From positions 6,479 to 70,478 of the forward strand of contig UQZR01000012.1 in NCBI GenBank assembly GCA_900545585.1: DNA of 64,000 nucleotides, read 5' to 3'. The position numbers and the translations under genes were made by a program. The notes beneath the pieces were generated by a model that saw only the letters and a program-made list of their open reading frames with translations, had not been told where the DNA came from and made no database searches. Positions within the stretch are counted from its first letter, which is position 1, and the number at the start of each line of letters is the position of its first letter. Of this stretch, positions 33,658 through 42,986 are shown piece by piece. The stretch comes from an uncultured Eubacteriales bacterium. GTDB taxonomy: Bacteria; Bacillota; Clostridia; Oscillospirales; Oscillospiraceae.

Positions 33658-34254
33658 TTGTTTTTTAATCGGAATCAGAGCGGCGGCGTCAATTGGCTCC
33701 TGGTGGGGCTGGGCAACCCGGGCACCAAGTACGAATCCACCCGCCACAACATGGGCTGGCTGGCGTTGGACAGCCTGATGGAAAAGGAAAATTTCAAACT
33801 CAACAAGCTGAGGTTCAAGGCGTGGACCGGTATTTTGGAGAAAAACGGCAACAAAATCCTGGTGATGAAGCCCCAGACCTACATGAACCTCTCCGGCGAG
33901 TCGGTGGGCGAAGCGGCGCGGTTTTATAAGGTGCCGGCGGACCATGTGGTGGTGATCTCCGACGACGTTTCGCTGCCGGCAGGCAAGCTGCGCATTCGCA
34001 AAAGCGGCTCCGCCGGCGGCCATAACGGCCTGAAAAATATCATCCAGCATCTGGGCACCGACGGCTTCCCCCGCATCAAGATCGGTGTCGGCATGCCGGC
34101 GCACCCTGACCACGAGATGATCGACTGGGTCATCGGCAAGCCTCAGGGCGAGGAGGCCAAGGTGCTCCGCGCCACGCTGGACCGCGCGGCGGAGGCGGCG
34201 CTGTGCCTCATGGAGGAGGGGGCGGATGCCGCCATGAATCGCTTTAACGGATAA
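33658..34254 (+). CDS. pth: Peptidyl-tRNA hydrolase
   Basis: Pth releases peptides from stalled peptidyl-tRNA. Start TTG 33658 has GAAGGAGG upstream and gives 198 residues. The protein shows LLVGLGNPGTKYESTRHNMG with the catalytic His and KPQTYMNLSGESV. Also present are the catalytic Asp in VVISDDVSLPAGKLRIR and GSAGGHNGLKNII. It is followed by a long gene-free repeat region. Confidence 0.95.
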   Translation: MFFNRNQSGGVNWLLVGLGNPGTKYESTRHNMGWLALDSLMEKENFKLNKLRFKAWTGILEKNGNKILVMKPQTYMNLSGESVGEAARFYKVPADHVVVISDDVSLPAGKLRIRKSGSAGGHNGLKNIIQHLGTDGFPRIKIGVGMPAHPDHEMIDWVIGKPQGEEAKVLRATLDRAAEAALCLMEEGADAAMNRFNG

Positions 34255-34957
34255 AAGTTTTTCGTGCAAAACAATCGCATGTTGAAGAAGCTGCTCAAAT
34301 GGCGATGACGCCTGCTGTACCAGGGAAAAGGCGCATTGCCCCCTGCGGCGGCCCGAAGAATGATGAACTGCCGGCTCCCGCAGACTGTGCGCGAGCCGCG
34401 GCGCATCGCTTTATGCACCGGCCCTGCGGGGCAGGGCCCCGCGTTTTCGTGTCCGCTCTGCGGCGTTTTTTGCGCGGCGCTTGCGGCGGTTTTTTCAGGT
34501 AATTTTCAGCAAGGGCACATACCATAGAAAATGGTATATCTTCGGCAGGGGAGCCGCGCTTCCGAGGGCGGGTCACCTCCTCGGCCCTGTGGCTCCGGCG
34601 GCCGCGTCCCCGTACCCCGTAGGGGCCGGCGGTCTCGGCGGGCCCATTTCTTTCAGCAGCGAAAGAAATGGGGGAAAGAACGCCGCCAAAAACCAATGGT
34701 TTTTGGATTTCCTTTGCCCGATTTAAATGCGGCAGGAAAAGGTTCCACAGGGAATCGGCCACGAGTCTACCCCCGCTGCCGCTGACAAGGCGGGCGGTGG
34801 GACTTGATGGGCCTACCGGCTTGGGCGATCATCAAATCGCGCACTTGCCGCCAGCGGCGGCAAGTGCAGGTGCGGCCCGCTGGGCCGCGGGAATATAAAA
34901 ATTATGCGGAGTGTAAAGATGTTTCACTGTACAGCGCGGGAGTAGAAAGTTTTCGTG
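34255..34957. other. Gene-free, palindrome-rich spacer
   Basis: No frame here has a convincing start or family resemblance. The sequence is a patchwork of short palindromes, such as TTTCTTTCAGCAGCGAAAGAAA near 34650 in imperfect form, CCAAAAACC/GGTTTTTGG near 34688, and TTGCCGCC/GGCGGCAA near 34846. It also holds a GTAGGGGCCGGCG module that recurs reversed in the dispersed repeats downstream. It looks like decayed repeat DNA. Confidence 0.5.
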
Positions 34958-35375
34958 CGGAACGTGGGAGCGGCAGCGATAAGAGGAGCGTAAGTGATTC
35001 GTTGTACGACGATGTGCAACATTTGGGTTTTCGCGGGGTACGCGGCGACAGGTTTTTGACGTACTCCAACCGCGCAGGAAGTCTTGAAACCTGCGGTTTC
35101 AAGCAGCGTTTTTGGTCACTTTTGGGGCTGCGGCCAAAAGGGAGCCGCGCCCGCGGGCGCGGAACTCTCCCTGTTGGTGACATGGAGGAAAAACGAACGG
35201 GCCGTCGAGGACGCCGGCCCCTACAAAGGGTTAGGCGAAAGTGCGCCGGTATTTGGCGGTGCGTCGATGTGGGCTGCCGGGGACGCCGGCCCCTACGGGA
35301 GCGAGAGCGGGGCCGTCAGCAAATTTGAGAACATCAGCAAACGAACAGATATATCCACGAGCCGTGCAGGAGCGA
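34958..35375 (+). repeat. Dispersed structured repeat, copy 1
   Basis: About 418 bases are repeated with few changes at 35462-35879 (offset 504). A core of about 210 bases also occurs inverted at 42.1 and 43.0 kb. It contains strong palindromes (TTGAAACC-TGC-GGTTTCAA and a CTTTTGG/CCAAAAG pair) and GGACGCCGGCCCCTAC sub-repeats. The open frames across it are not supported as genes. Confidence 0.85.
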
Positions 35376-35461
35376 CCCGCGGAGGCATTACAAACAATAT
35401 AAAAACCACGAAGCATCGCAAAAACCGCCGTTGCGCAGCAACGGAGCAGCGCACTACCGTG

Positions 35462-35879
35462 TGGAACGTGGGAGCGGCAGCGATAAGAGGATCGTAAGCG
35501 ATTCGTTGTACGACGATGTGCAGCATTTGGGTTTCCGCGGGGTACGCGGCGACAGGTTTTTGACGTACCCCAACCGCGCAGGAAGTCTTGAAACCTGCGG
35601 TTTCAAGCAGCGTTTTTGGTCACTTTTGGGGCTGCGGCCAAAAGGGAGCCGCGCCCGCGGGCGCGGAACTCTCCCTGTTGGTGACATGGAGGAAAAACGA
35701 ACGGGCCGTCGAGGACGCCGGCCCCTACAAAGGGTTAGGCGAAAGTGCGCCGGTATTTGGCGGTGCGTCGATGTGGGCTGCCGGGGACGCCGGCCCCTAC
35801 GGGAGCGAGAGCGGGGCCGTCAGCAAATTTGAGAACATCAGCAAACGAACAGATATATCCACGAGCCGCGCCGGAGCGC
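35462..35879 (+). repeat. Dispersed structured repeat, copy 2
   Basis: This is a tandem-direct second copy of the 34958-35375 repeat, ending about 110 bases before mfd. The two copies differ by scattered single bases, so the duplication is recent or kept similar by conversion. Confidence 0.85.
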
Positions 35880-35989
35880 GAAGCATTCCTTTGAAAATAA
35901 CCGGAAAATAGCAATCGCATAAAAACAGTAGAATATCACGACAAAACAGCAGAATATTACCACCAAAAAACGACAAGGAGGGGAGAGCG

Positions 35990-38900
35990 ATGGAAGGATT
36001 CATCCGGCAGCTGCTGACGCTGCCGCAGGTGCAGGAGCTGACAGCGGGCATCAATGGCCGCGAAAAGCACAGCGTGGTGACGGGGCTCTCCCCCGTGCAG
36101 CGGGCGGCCATCGCGGCGGCTGCGGCGGAGCAGACCGGCAGGCCGCTGCTGATGCTGTGCGCCGACGAACAGGAGTGCGCCCGGCAGTCCGCTGATCTGC
36201 GGGCCCTTACCGGTCAGGAGCCGGTGGTGCTGCCGGCTCGGGAATGGCAGCTGCGGCCTGCGGCGGCGTACAGCCGCCAGTGGGAGTACCGGCGGCTGTG
36301 GGCCCTGTACCGGCTGGCGCAGGAAGCGCCCCGCGTAATGGTGGCCACGGCGGCGGCCATGGCCCAGCTATGCGTGCCGCCGGAGGTGCTGCGGCAGACC
36401 GCCTTCACGCTGGAGGTGGGGCAGCAATACGACGTGACGGCGCTGACGGCACAGCTCACCGCCGCGGGCTATGTGCGCTCCCAGCAGGTGGAGGGCGCGG
36501 GGCAGTTTGCCCTGCGGGGCGGTATTCTGGACATCTTCTCACCGGGGCCGGAGCGGCCGGTGCGCTGTGAGTTCTTCGACGACGAGTTGGACAGCATGGG
36601 CGACTTCGATGTGTCCACCCAGCGCCGCGTGGAGAACCGGCAGGCGTTCACGGTGCTGCCGGCGGGAGAGGTGCTGCCGTTCCATGATGCGGACACGGCG
36701 GAGAGCGCCGCCCGGCGGATGGACGCGGCGGTCAAGCGGCTGGCAAAGAAGGAGAACGCCGCGGCCCTGCGGCAGCGGCTGGAGGAGGACGCGGCGGCTC
36801 TGCGGCAGGGGGTGACGCCCCCGGGCGGCGACCGGTATCTGGCGGCGGTGTATCCCGATGCGGCCACGGCCTTCGACTATCTGCCGGAGGAATGCCTGAT
36901 CTGCGTCAGTGAGGCGGGACGGGTACAGGAGGCGCTGAAAGCCTTTGTGTGGCAGGTGAAGCAGGACGTGACGGCGTCCATGGAGGCGGGGCTGATGGCC
37001 GGCGCCTTCGGGCGGCTGACGCTGACGGAGAACGAGACGGCGGCGGAGCTGGAAAAATTTCCCGTGTGCCAGATGGAGAGCCTGCCTACCAGCCGGTATC
37101 TGACGGCGCCGCAGCTGCTGCTGGACATCCCTGCCAAGCAGCTGGCCAGCTATGGCGGCAGTCTGGAGACGGCGGCGGCAGACATCGTACACTATCTCAC
37201 CACGGGCTACGGCGTGCTGGTGCTGTGCGGCGGCGAGGTGCGGGCGCGGAACATGCAGCAGCTGCTGCGGGAGAAGAAGATCCCCGCGGCGCTGGCGCTG
37301 GACGGCGCGGCCATGCCTCAGCGGGGGCAGGTGTGCATCACCGTGGGCGCGCTCAGCGCGGGCAGCGAGTGGCCGGCGCTGAAGCTGGCGGTGCTGACGG
37401 AGGGGCAGCTGACCCAGGCCCTGTCCGGCAGCCGGAAAAAGCCCCGTGCCGCCAAGGCGGACAACCGGCAGAAGCTCCAGTCCTACACCGATCTGACGGT
37501 GGGGGATCTGGTGGTACACGTACACCACGGCATCGGCCGGTTCGCCGGTATGATCCGGCTGCCGGTGGACGGTATCGAGAAGGACTATATCAAAATCAAC
37601 TATGCAGGCAGCGACTGCCTGTATGTGCCGGCCACATCGCTGGATCTGGTGAGCAAGTACATCGGCGGCGGCGACGAGGCGGCGGAAAAGACCAGACTGA
37701 ACAAGCTGTCCGGCGACCAGTGGGCCAAGACCACGCGGCGGGCCAAGGCGGCGGCCAGAGATCTGGCGGAGGGACTCATCAAGCTCTACGCCCAGCGGCA
37801 GCGGCAGGCGGGCTTCGCGTTTTCACCGGACTCTCCGTGGCAGCAGGAGTTTGAGGACTCGTTTCCCTACACGGAGACGGAGGACCAGCTGGCGGCTATC
37901 TGCGACATCAAGCGGGATATGGAGAAGCCGTCGCCCATGGACCGGCTGCTGTGCGGCGACGTGGGCTACGGCAAGACGGAGGTGGCGCTGCGGGCGGCCA
38001 TGAAGTGCATTCTGGACGGCAAGCAGGCGGCCATTCTGGTGCCCACCACCGTGCTGGCCCAGCAGCACTATGCCACGGCTATCGACCGGTTCCGCGCCTT
38101 CCCTGTGACGGTGGAGGTGCTGTCCCGCTTCCGAACGCCGGCGCAGGTGAAGGACGTGCTGGCCAGAGTGAAGGAGGGCAGGGTGGACCTGCTCATCGGT
38201 ACCCACAAGCTGCTGGCTAAAAATGTGGAATTCAAGGACCTGGGGCTGCTGATCATTGACGAGGAGCAGCGCTTCGGCGTGACCCACAAGGAAAAGCTGC
38301 GGGAACGGGCGCGGCAGGTGGATACGCTGACGCTGTCCGCCACGCCCATTCCCCGCACGCTGAACATGGCGCTCAGCGGTATCCGGGACATGAGCACCAT
38401 CGAGCAGCCGCCGCAGGACCGGCAGCCGGTGCAGACCTACGTGCTGGAGCACGACTGGGGCATTCTGAGCGAGGCCATCCGGCGGGAGCTGGACCGCGGC
38501 GGGCAGGTATACTACCTGCACAACCGCGTGGAGAGCATCGACTCCACCGCCTCCCGCCTGCGGCAGCTGCTGGGAGACGGCGTGGTGGTGGAGACGGCCC
38601 ACGGCAAGATGGCCGAGGGCGAGCTGAGCCGCGTCATGGGGCGCATGGCCCAGGGCGACATCCAGGTGCTGGTGTGTACCACCATCATTGAGACAGGCAT
38701 CGATATCCCCAACGTCAATACCCTTATCATCGAGGACGCGGACCGCATGGGGCTCAGCCAGCTCCATCAGATCCGCGGGCGCATCGGGCGGTCCAACCGC
38801 CGGGCCTACGCCTATCTGACGTTCCGCGTGGGGAAGGTACTGACGGAGGTGGCCGCCAAGCGGCTCACCGCCATACGGGAATATGTGGAGTTCGGCTCCG

Positions 38901-39553
38901 GCTTCAAGATCGCCATGCGGGATCTGGAGATCCGCGGCGCAGGCAATCTGCTGGGACCGGAGCAGTCGGGGTACATGATGTCCGTGGGCTACGACATGTA
39001 CCTGAAGCTGCTGAACGACGCGGTGCTGGAGCAGCAGGGGCGCGGCGCGGAGGTGCGGACGGAGTGCTCCGCCGACCTGACGGTGCCGGCCTACATCCCC
39101 GAGGGGTACGTGCCCGCCGCCGAGCAGCGGATGGATCTGTACCGCCGTATCGCCGCCCTGCGGACACCGGCGGACGAGGCTGATCTGATGGACGAGCTGC
39201 TGGACCGCTACGGCGATGTGCCCAAGCCGGTGACGGCGCTGCTGAACGTGGCCATGCTGCGCGCGGCGGCCATGGAGACGGGTATCACCGATATCACCCA
39301 GAAGGGGCGGCAGCTGATCTTCAGCTTCGACATGCGCATCGAGCCGGCGGCGCTGCTGGCGGTGTGCGGCATGGCGGGCTACCGCGACCGGCTGCAGCTG
39401 GCGGCGGGGGCGTCGCCGAAGCTGACGCTGTTTTTACAGCCCAAGGAGGACGCATTGGACGCCGCTGGCGGCCTTGTGGAGCAGCTGCGCTTGCAGCAGA
39501 ACGAATTACAATTACAGGGGCAGCAGCCCCAAGAAGGAGGAAATGAACCATGA
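35990..39553 (+). CDS. mfd: Transcription-repair coupling factor
   Basis: Mfd displaces RNA polymerase stalled at DNA lesions and recruits UvrA. The 1187-residue protein has UvrB-homology domains 1-2 and the RNA-polymerase-interacting domain near residue 500 (DLVVHVHHGIGRFAGM). The RecG-like motor has LLCGDVGYGKTEVALRAAMK, IIDEEQRFGV, LSATPIPRTLNMAL and QIRGRIGRSNRRAYAYL. A C-terminal TRCF domain follows. It starts behind AAGGAGGGGAG and overlaps the next gene by ATGA. Confidence 0.97.
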   Translation: MEGFIRQLLTLPQVQELTAGINGREKHSVVTGLSPVQRAAIAAAAAEQTGRPLLMLCADEQECARQSADLRALTGQEPVVLPAREWQLRPAAAYSRQWEYRRLWALYRLAQEAPRVMVATAAAMAQLCVPPEVLRQTAFTLEVGQQYDVTALTAQLTAAGYVRSQQVEGAGQFALRGGILDIFSPGPERPVRCEFFDDELDSMGDFDVSTQRRVENRQAFTVLPAGEVLPFHDADTAESAARRMDAAVKRLAKKENAAALRQRLEEDAAALRQGVTPPGGDRYLAAVYPDAATAFDYLPEECLICVSEAGRVQEALKAFVWQVKQDVTASMEAGLMAGAFGRLTLTENETAAELEKFPVCQMESLPTSRYLTAPQLLLDIPAKQLASYGGSLETAAADIVHYLTTGYGVLVLCGGEVRARNMQQLLREKKIPAALALDGAAMPQRGQVCITVGALSAGSEWPALKLAVLTEGQLTQALSGSRKKPRAAKADNRQKLQSYTDLTVGDLVVHVHHGIGRFAGMIRLPVDGIEKDYIKINYAGSDCLYVPATSLDLVSKYIGGGDEAAEKTRLNKLSGDQWAKTTRRAKAAARDLAEGLIKLYAQRQRQAGFAFSPDSPWQQEFEDSFPYTETEDQLAAICDIKRDMEKPSPMDRLLCGDVGYGKTEVALRAAMKCILDGKQAAILVPTTVLAQQHYATAIDRFRAFPVTVEVLSRFRTPAQVKDVLARVKEGRVDLLIGTHKLLAKNVEFKDLGLLIIDEEQRFGVTHKEKLRERARQVDTLTLSATPIPRTLNMALSGIRDMSTIEQPPQDRQPVQTYVLEHDWGILSEAIRRELDRGGQVYYLHNRVESIDSTASRLRQLLGDGVVVETAHGKMAEGELSRVMGRMAQGDIQVLVCTTIIETGIDIPNVNTLIIEDADRMGLSQLHQIRGRIGRSNRRAYAYLTFRVGKVLTEVAAKRLTAIREYVEFGSGFKIAMRDLEIRGAGNLLGPEQSGYMMSVGYDMYLKLLNDAVLEQQGRGAEVRTECSADLTVPAYIPEGYVPAAEQRMDLYRRIAALRTPADEADLMDELLDRYGDVPKPVTALLNVAMLRAAAMETGITDITQKGRQLIFSFDMRIEPAALLAVCGMAGYRDRLQLAAGASPKLTLFLQPKEDALDAAGGLVEQLRLQQNELQLQGQQPQEGGNEP

Positions 39554-40599
39554 AAAACAACTGGGTGCGTTTGATCGCCGGTGTGCTGGTGTCCGTGGCA
39601 CTGGTAGGAGCCATCTCCCTCACCGGCGGTATGAAGAAGGGCAGCCGCACCGACGGCCTGCTGTACGAGGCCAGCGGGCTCCATCCCGACGGACAGCTGC
39701 TGATGGTAAACGGCGAGACCGTCACCTGCGAGGAGTACCTGTACTGGCTGGCCTACGACTGCGAGTACCTGAGCACCTATGTGCAGGACATCGACTGGAG
39801 TGCGGAGCTTACCAGCGGCATCACCTACGGCGACTATGCCCAGACCGATACGCTGGAGACGGTGAAGCTGTACAGCGTGGTGCGGGCGTGGGCCGAGGAG
39901 GCCGGTATCACCCTGACCGATGAGGATCAGGAGGCGCTGGACGCCCAGCGGCTGGAGTATGTGACGTACTACGGCGGCGAGGAGGCCTATCAGCGGCAGC
40001 TGGCTATCCAGGGTATCAGCGAGGAAGCCTATGACCACATCCGCGAGACGTCCTATCTCTATCAGCGTTTGCAGGATGCCTTCTGCACCGAGGGCAGCGC
40101 TCTGTATCCCGACGGCGCGGCGCTGGCGCAGTACGCTGCGGACAACAAGTATCTCACCGGCCGCGTGGTGTTCGTACCCGCCGGTGACGGCGCAGAGGAC
40201 GAGGCCAACGGCTATCTGAAGCGCTTGCAGGAAGCCGAGGACAAGCTGGCCGAGCACGCCGCCATCTGTCAGGAGCGGGAGGTGGACCAGCAGGACAGCA
40301 TCACCTTCGCCGCCGCGGAGGGTGACGCGCTCAGTGAGCAGGCGCTGGCCCTCCAGACCGGTGAGCTTACCGGCGTGGTGGCTCTGGACGAGGGATACTA
40401 CATCTTCCTGAAGGAGGACACCGATCTGTCCGCCGTGCTGCCTGCCTATTTCAGCAGCCTGCTGGCGGACCGGAGATCCGCCGCCAACGTGGTGTTCAAC
40501 GAGGACCTGTACAGTACCATCGACACCGGCGCGTTCTATGAGAAGCTGGTGGCTCTGCGCAGCGAGGCGGCCCAGGAGCCTGCACAGGCTCAGCAGTGA
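39550..40599 (+). CDS. Membrane-anchored SurA/PrsA-like foldase
   Basis: This 349-residue protein has one N-terminal membrane segment (WVRLIAGVLVSVALVGAISL). A SurA-N-like helical domain follows (LLMVNGETVTCEEYLYWLAY to GISEEAYDHIRETSYLYQRL). The C-terminal peptidyl-prolyl-isomerase-like segment is diverged (ALALQTGELTGVVALDEGYY). It probably helps fold exported proteins outside the membrane. Isomerase activity is uncertain because the parvulin core is poorly conserved. It is translationally coupled to mfd. Confidence 0.78.
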   Translation: MKNNWVRLIAGVLVSVALVGAISLTGGMKKGSRTDGLLYEASGLHPDGQLLMVNGETVTCEEYLYWLAYDCEYLSTYVQDIDWSAELTSGITYGDYAQTDTLETVKLYSVVRAWAEEAGITLTDEDQEALDAQRLEYVTYYGGEEAYQRQLAIQGISEEAYDHIRETSYLYQRLQDAFCTEGSALYPDGAALAQYAADNKYLTGRVVFVPAGDGAEDEANGYLKRLQEAEDKLAEHAAICQEREVDQQDSITFAAAEGDALSEQALALQTGELTGVVALDEGYYIFLKEDTDLSAVLPAYFSSLLADRRSAANVVFNEDLYSTIDTGAFYEKLVALRSEAAQEPAQAQQ

Positions 40600-40657
40600 G
40601 CCATGCGTCCGTCAAAATGACGGAAAGGGCAGGGGCTTAAATGGACCTTTTGACGAT

Positions 40658-40699
40658 TTTTTAACAAAGTTGCATTTAGTGGTTGACTATTGTTAAAAA
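40658..40699 (+). promoter_or_regulatory. Inverted repeat upstream of the thiolase
   Basis: TTTTTAACAA (40658-40667) and TTGTTAAAAA (40690-40699) are exact complements 22 bases apart. Two GTTGACTAT direct repeats (40682 and 40700) overlap the right arm. It is a candidate operator just upstream of the thiolase promoter. Confidence 0.5.
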
Positions 40700-40716
40700 G
40701 TTGACTATCATAGCCG

Positions 40717-40745
40717 TAGACATCCGTTATCCGATGCTGTATAAT
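40717..40745 (+). promoter_or_regulatory. Promoter of the thiolase gene
   Basis: TAGACA and TATAAT with a 17-base spacer; the start codon is about 30 bases downstream with AGGAGG between. Confidence 0.7.
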
Positions 40746-40775
40746 AAGCTTAATTTTTATAGGAGGTAACTTTTC

Positions 40776-42032
40776 ATGAAAGACCTGTATGTTGTCAACT
40801 GCTGCAGAACCGCTATCGGTTCCTTTGGCGGCTCCCTGAAGAACACTCCTGCCGCCGAGATGGGCGCGATCGTGGTCAAGGAGGCTCTGAAGCGTGCCAA
40901 CGTTGCTCCCGAGAACGTGGATGAGCTGATGTTCGGCTGCATCCTGACTGCGGCACAGGGCCAGAATGTGGCGCGTCAGGTTTCTATTAAGGCCGGTATC
41001 CCCTACTCCGTGCCTGCCTATACCGTCGGCATGGTCTGCGGCTCCGGCATGAAGTCCGTCATCGAGGGCGCACGCTCCATCCTGGCCGGTGATTCCGACA
41101 TCGTGGTCTGCGGCGGCACCGAGAACATGAGCGCCGCTCCCTATGCCTCCATGGACGCCCGCTGGGGCGCTCGTATGGGCGACAAGAAGCTGGTGGACAC
41201 CATGATCAAGGACGGTCTGTGGGACGCCTATAACAACTATCACATGGGCACCACCGCCGAGAATATCAACGACATCTGGGGCATTACCCGCCGCGAGCAG
41301 GACGAGTTCGCCGCCGCCTCCCAGCAGAAGGCCTGCGCCGCCCGGGATTCCGGCCGCTTCGACGATGAGATCGTGGCCGTCCCCGTGAAGGTGAAGAAGG
41401 AGATCGTGGAGTTCAAGCGCGACGAGTACGTGAAGGAAGGCGTCACCGCTGACAGCATCGCCAAGCTGAAGGGCGCGTTCCCCGTGGGTCCCGAGTCCCC
41501 CAACCCCCAGGTGGTACACACCTTCGAGGTCACCGGCGCACAGGATGCTGCCGATAAGGGCACCCAGCGTGTCACCGCCGCCAACGCCTCCGGCATCAAC
41601 GACGGCGCTGCCGCCATCGTGCTGGCCTCCGGCGAGGCTGTGGAGAAGTACGGTCTGAAGCCCATGGCCAAGCTCATCGGCTGGGGCCAGGGCGGCGTGG
41701 ATCCCAAGATCATGGGCGTGGGCCCCGTGGTGGCTTCCCGCAACGCCATGAAGAAGGCCGGCGTGACCATCGACGATATCGATCTGGTGGAGGCCAACGA
41801 GGCCTTTGCCGCCCAGTCCATCGCCGTGGCCCGCGAGCTGCACTTTGACATGAGCAAGGTCAACGTCAACGGCGGCGCTATCGCTCTGGGCCACCCCGTG
41901 GGTGCTTCCGGCGCACGCATCATCGTCACCCTGCTGCACGAGATGCAGAAGCGTCCCGAGGCCAAGAAGGGTCTGGCGACCCTGTGCATCGGCGGCGGCA
42001 TGGGTACCGCTGTGGTGTTTGAGAAGTGCTGA
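40776..42032 (+). CDS. Acetyl-CoA C-acetyltransferase (thiolase)
   Basis: A 418-residue thiolase condenses two acetyl-CoA to acetoacetyl-CoA or cleaves the reverse, the first step toward butyrate. It has the acyl-accepting cysteine in GMVCGSGMKSVIEGARS, EANEAFAAQSIAVAREL, ALGHPVGASGARIIVTLLHE, and the second cysteine in LCIGGGMGTAVVFE. It is slightly longer than the usual 392 residues. No other butyrate genes adjoin it. Base use (many CGT/GCT codons) suggests high expression. Confidence 0.93.
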   Translation: MKDLYVVNCCRTAIGSFGGSLKNTPAAEMGAIVVKEALKRANVAPENVDELMFGCILTAAQGQNVARQVSIKAGIPYSVPAYTVGMVCGSGMKSVIEGARSILAGDSDIVVCGGTENMSAAPYASMDARWGARMGDKKLVDTMIKDGLWDAYNNYHMGTTAENINDIWGITRREQDEFAAASQQKACAARDSGRFDDEIVAVPVKVKKEIVEFKRDEYVKEGVTADSIAKLKGAFPVGPESPNPQVVHTFEVTGAQDAADKGTQRVTAANASGINDGAAAIVLASGEAVEKYGLKPMAKLIGWGQGGVDPKIMGVGPVVASRNAMKKAGVTIDDIDLVEANEAFAAQSIAVARELHFDMSKVNVNGGAIALGHPVGASGARIIVTLLHEMQKRPEAKKGLATLCIGGGMGTAVVFEKC

Positions 42033-42051
42033 AGCACGACTGAAGGTACAT

Positions 42052-42089
42052 AAAAAGATCAGGACCGCTTTCGCGGTCCTGATCTTTTT
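42052..42089 (+). terminator. Terminator after thiolase
   Basis: AAAAAGATCAGGACCGC and GCGGTCCTGATCTTTTT form a long perfect hairpin. Confidence 0.92.
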
Positions 42090-42090
42090 A

Positions 42091-42402
42091 TGCCTCCGGC
42101 GGTTCCATTTCTTCCGGCAGCGGAAGGGGATGCTCCGTGCCCTCGGGCACGGGTCACTTTTGGCCGCAGCCCCAAAAGTGACCAAAAACGCTGCCTGAAA
42201 CCGCAGGTTTCAAGATTTCCTGCGCGGCTGGGGTGCGCTGAAAACCGTGGCCGTGTACCACGCGAAAACCAAGATAGTGCGGATCGTCGTACAACGAATC
42301 GCGTGCGGTCCTCTTGTCGCTGCCGCTCCTGCGTACCGCGCGGAGGTGCGCTGGTCTACCGCCGTGGGCGAAAGGCTGTCGCGCCGGAGCGCGAAATGTT
42401 CC
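42091..42402 (-). repeat. Dispersed structured repeat, copy 3 (inverted)
   Basis: This copy is nearly identical to 42987-43299 (offset 896-897). On the opposite strand it matches the core of the 34958 repeat, including TCGTTGTACGACGA, the GAAACC-TGC-GGTTTC palindrome and GGTCACTTTTGGGGCTGCGG. It contains no supported gene. Confidence 0.85.
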
Positions 42403-42445
42403 TTTGGCAGGAGAATGAAGAATGGGCTGCTGGACCCGCGGGAGG

Positions 42446-42619
42446 TTATGTGTGCGGCTGGAGAACGATGGGACCGTGCTGCTTTTCGTATGCGGCAATA
42501 CAGTCGCGGATCAGGATATTGATCTGGCTGTTGGCGGAGCGCCCCTCGTAATCGGCCACGATGTGCAGTTTATCCAGCACAGCGTCATCAATGCGGATAG
42601 AAAGACTTTTGATAGCCAT
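42446..42619 (-). CDS. Ribbon-helix-helix (Arc/CopG-like) DNA-binding protein
   Basis: The 57-residue product begins MAIKSLSIRIDDAVLDKLHI and contains YEGRSANSQINILIRDCIA. These are the beta-strand and two helices of a ribbon-helix-helix dimer. GGGGTGA precedes the ATG. It is divergent from the small gene at 42735, with a palindrome between, so it probably represses that promoter and its own. Antitoxins often have this fold, but no toxin is next to it. Confidence 0.82.
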   Translation of the reverse strand: MAIKSLSIRIDDAVLDKLHIVADYEGRSANSQINILIRDCIAAYEKQHGPIVLQPHT

Positions 42620-42632
42620 AAAATCACCCCAT

Positions 42633-42655
42633 AATAAACAAATTTTATGTTTATT
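42633..42655. promoter_or_regulatory. Candidate operator palindrome
   Basis: AATAAAC and GTTTATT are complementary arms around nine bases, midway between the divergent genes. The right arm overlaps the expected -35 position for the TATAAT at 42673-42678. Confidence 0.55.
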
Positions 42656-42734
42656 TTAGATATGCCATATGCTATAATGGGCGAAGTGGACGCATAATAT
42701 ATCTAAAACGCGTTCGCTAAGAAAGGGGAAATAT

Positions 42735-42905
42735 ATGGCTGATTATCAGAAAATGTACCACGTACTGTTCGCGGCGACGGAGGATGCGCTGACGCTTTTG
42801 GAGGAAAATATGGGGACATGCGGAGAATTGGGGGTGCCTATGCGGGTGAGACTCCTCCTGGAGGAAGCACAGCGGGCATGTGAGGAAATATACATAAACA
42901 GCTGA
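42735..42905 (+). CDS. Small protein, paralogue A of a MAD(Y/H)-type family
   Basis: A 56-residue acidic helical protein starts at ATG 42735 behind AAGGGGAAA (MADYQKMYHVLFAATEDALT at its N-terminus). The C-terminal LLLEEAQRACEEIYI pairs with LLAEAQQKCEDLYV of the gene at 43675, so the two are paralogues. TATAAT 42673 supplies its promoter and a terminator follows. I do not know its function; it is paired with a ribbon-helix-helix gene. Confidence 0.7.
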   Translation: MADYQKMYHVLFAATEDALTLLEENMGTCGELGVPMRVRLLLEEAQRACEEIYINS

Positions 42906-42930
42906 AAAGGACGCCAGAAGGCGTCCTTTT
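42905..42930 (+). terminator. Terminator after small gene A
   Basis: AAAAGGACGCC and GGCGTCCTTTT pair across AGAA. Confidence 0.85.
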
Positions 42931-42986
42931 CATGCAATTTTCGGTGGGGCCGTGCCTGCGGGCACGGGTCACTTTCTTGAGCTTTT

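Noticed and set aside
34804..35911. Several 60-174 codon frames inside the dispersed repeats
   Set aside because: The same frames recur wherever the repeat is copied. They lack starts with ribosome sites and follow stem-loop DNA, so they are best treated as non-coding.
40658..40699. Rex redox-repressor site before the thiolase
   Set aside because: The arms are 22 bases apart, whereas Rex sites have a short fixed centre; left as an unnamed operator.
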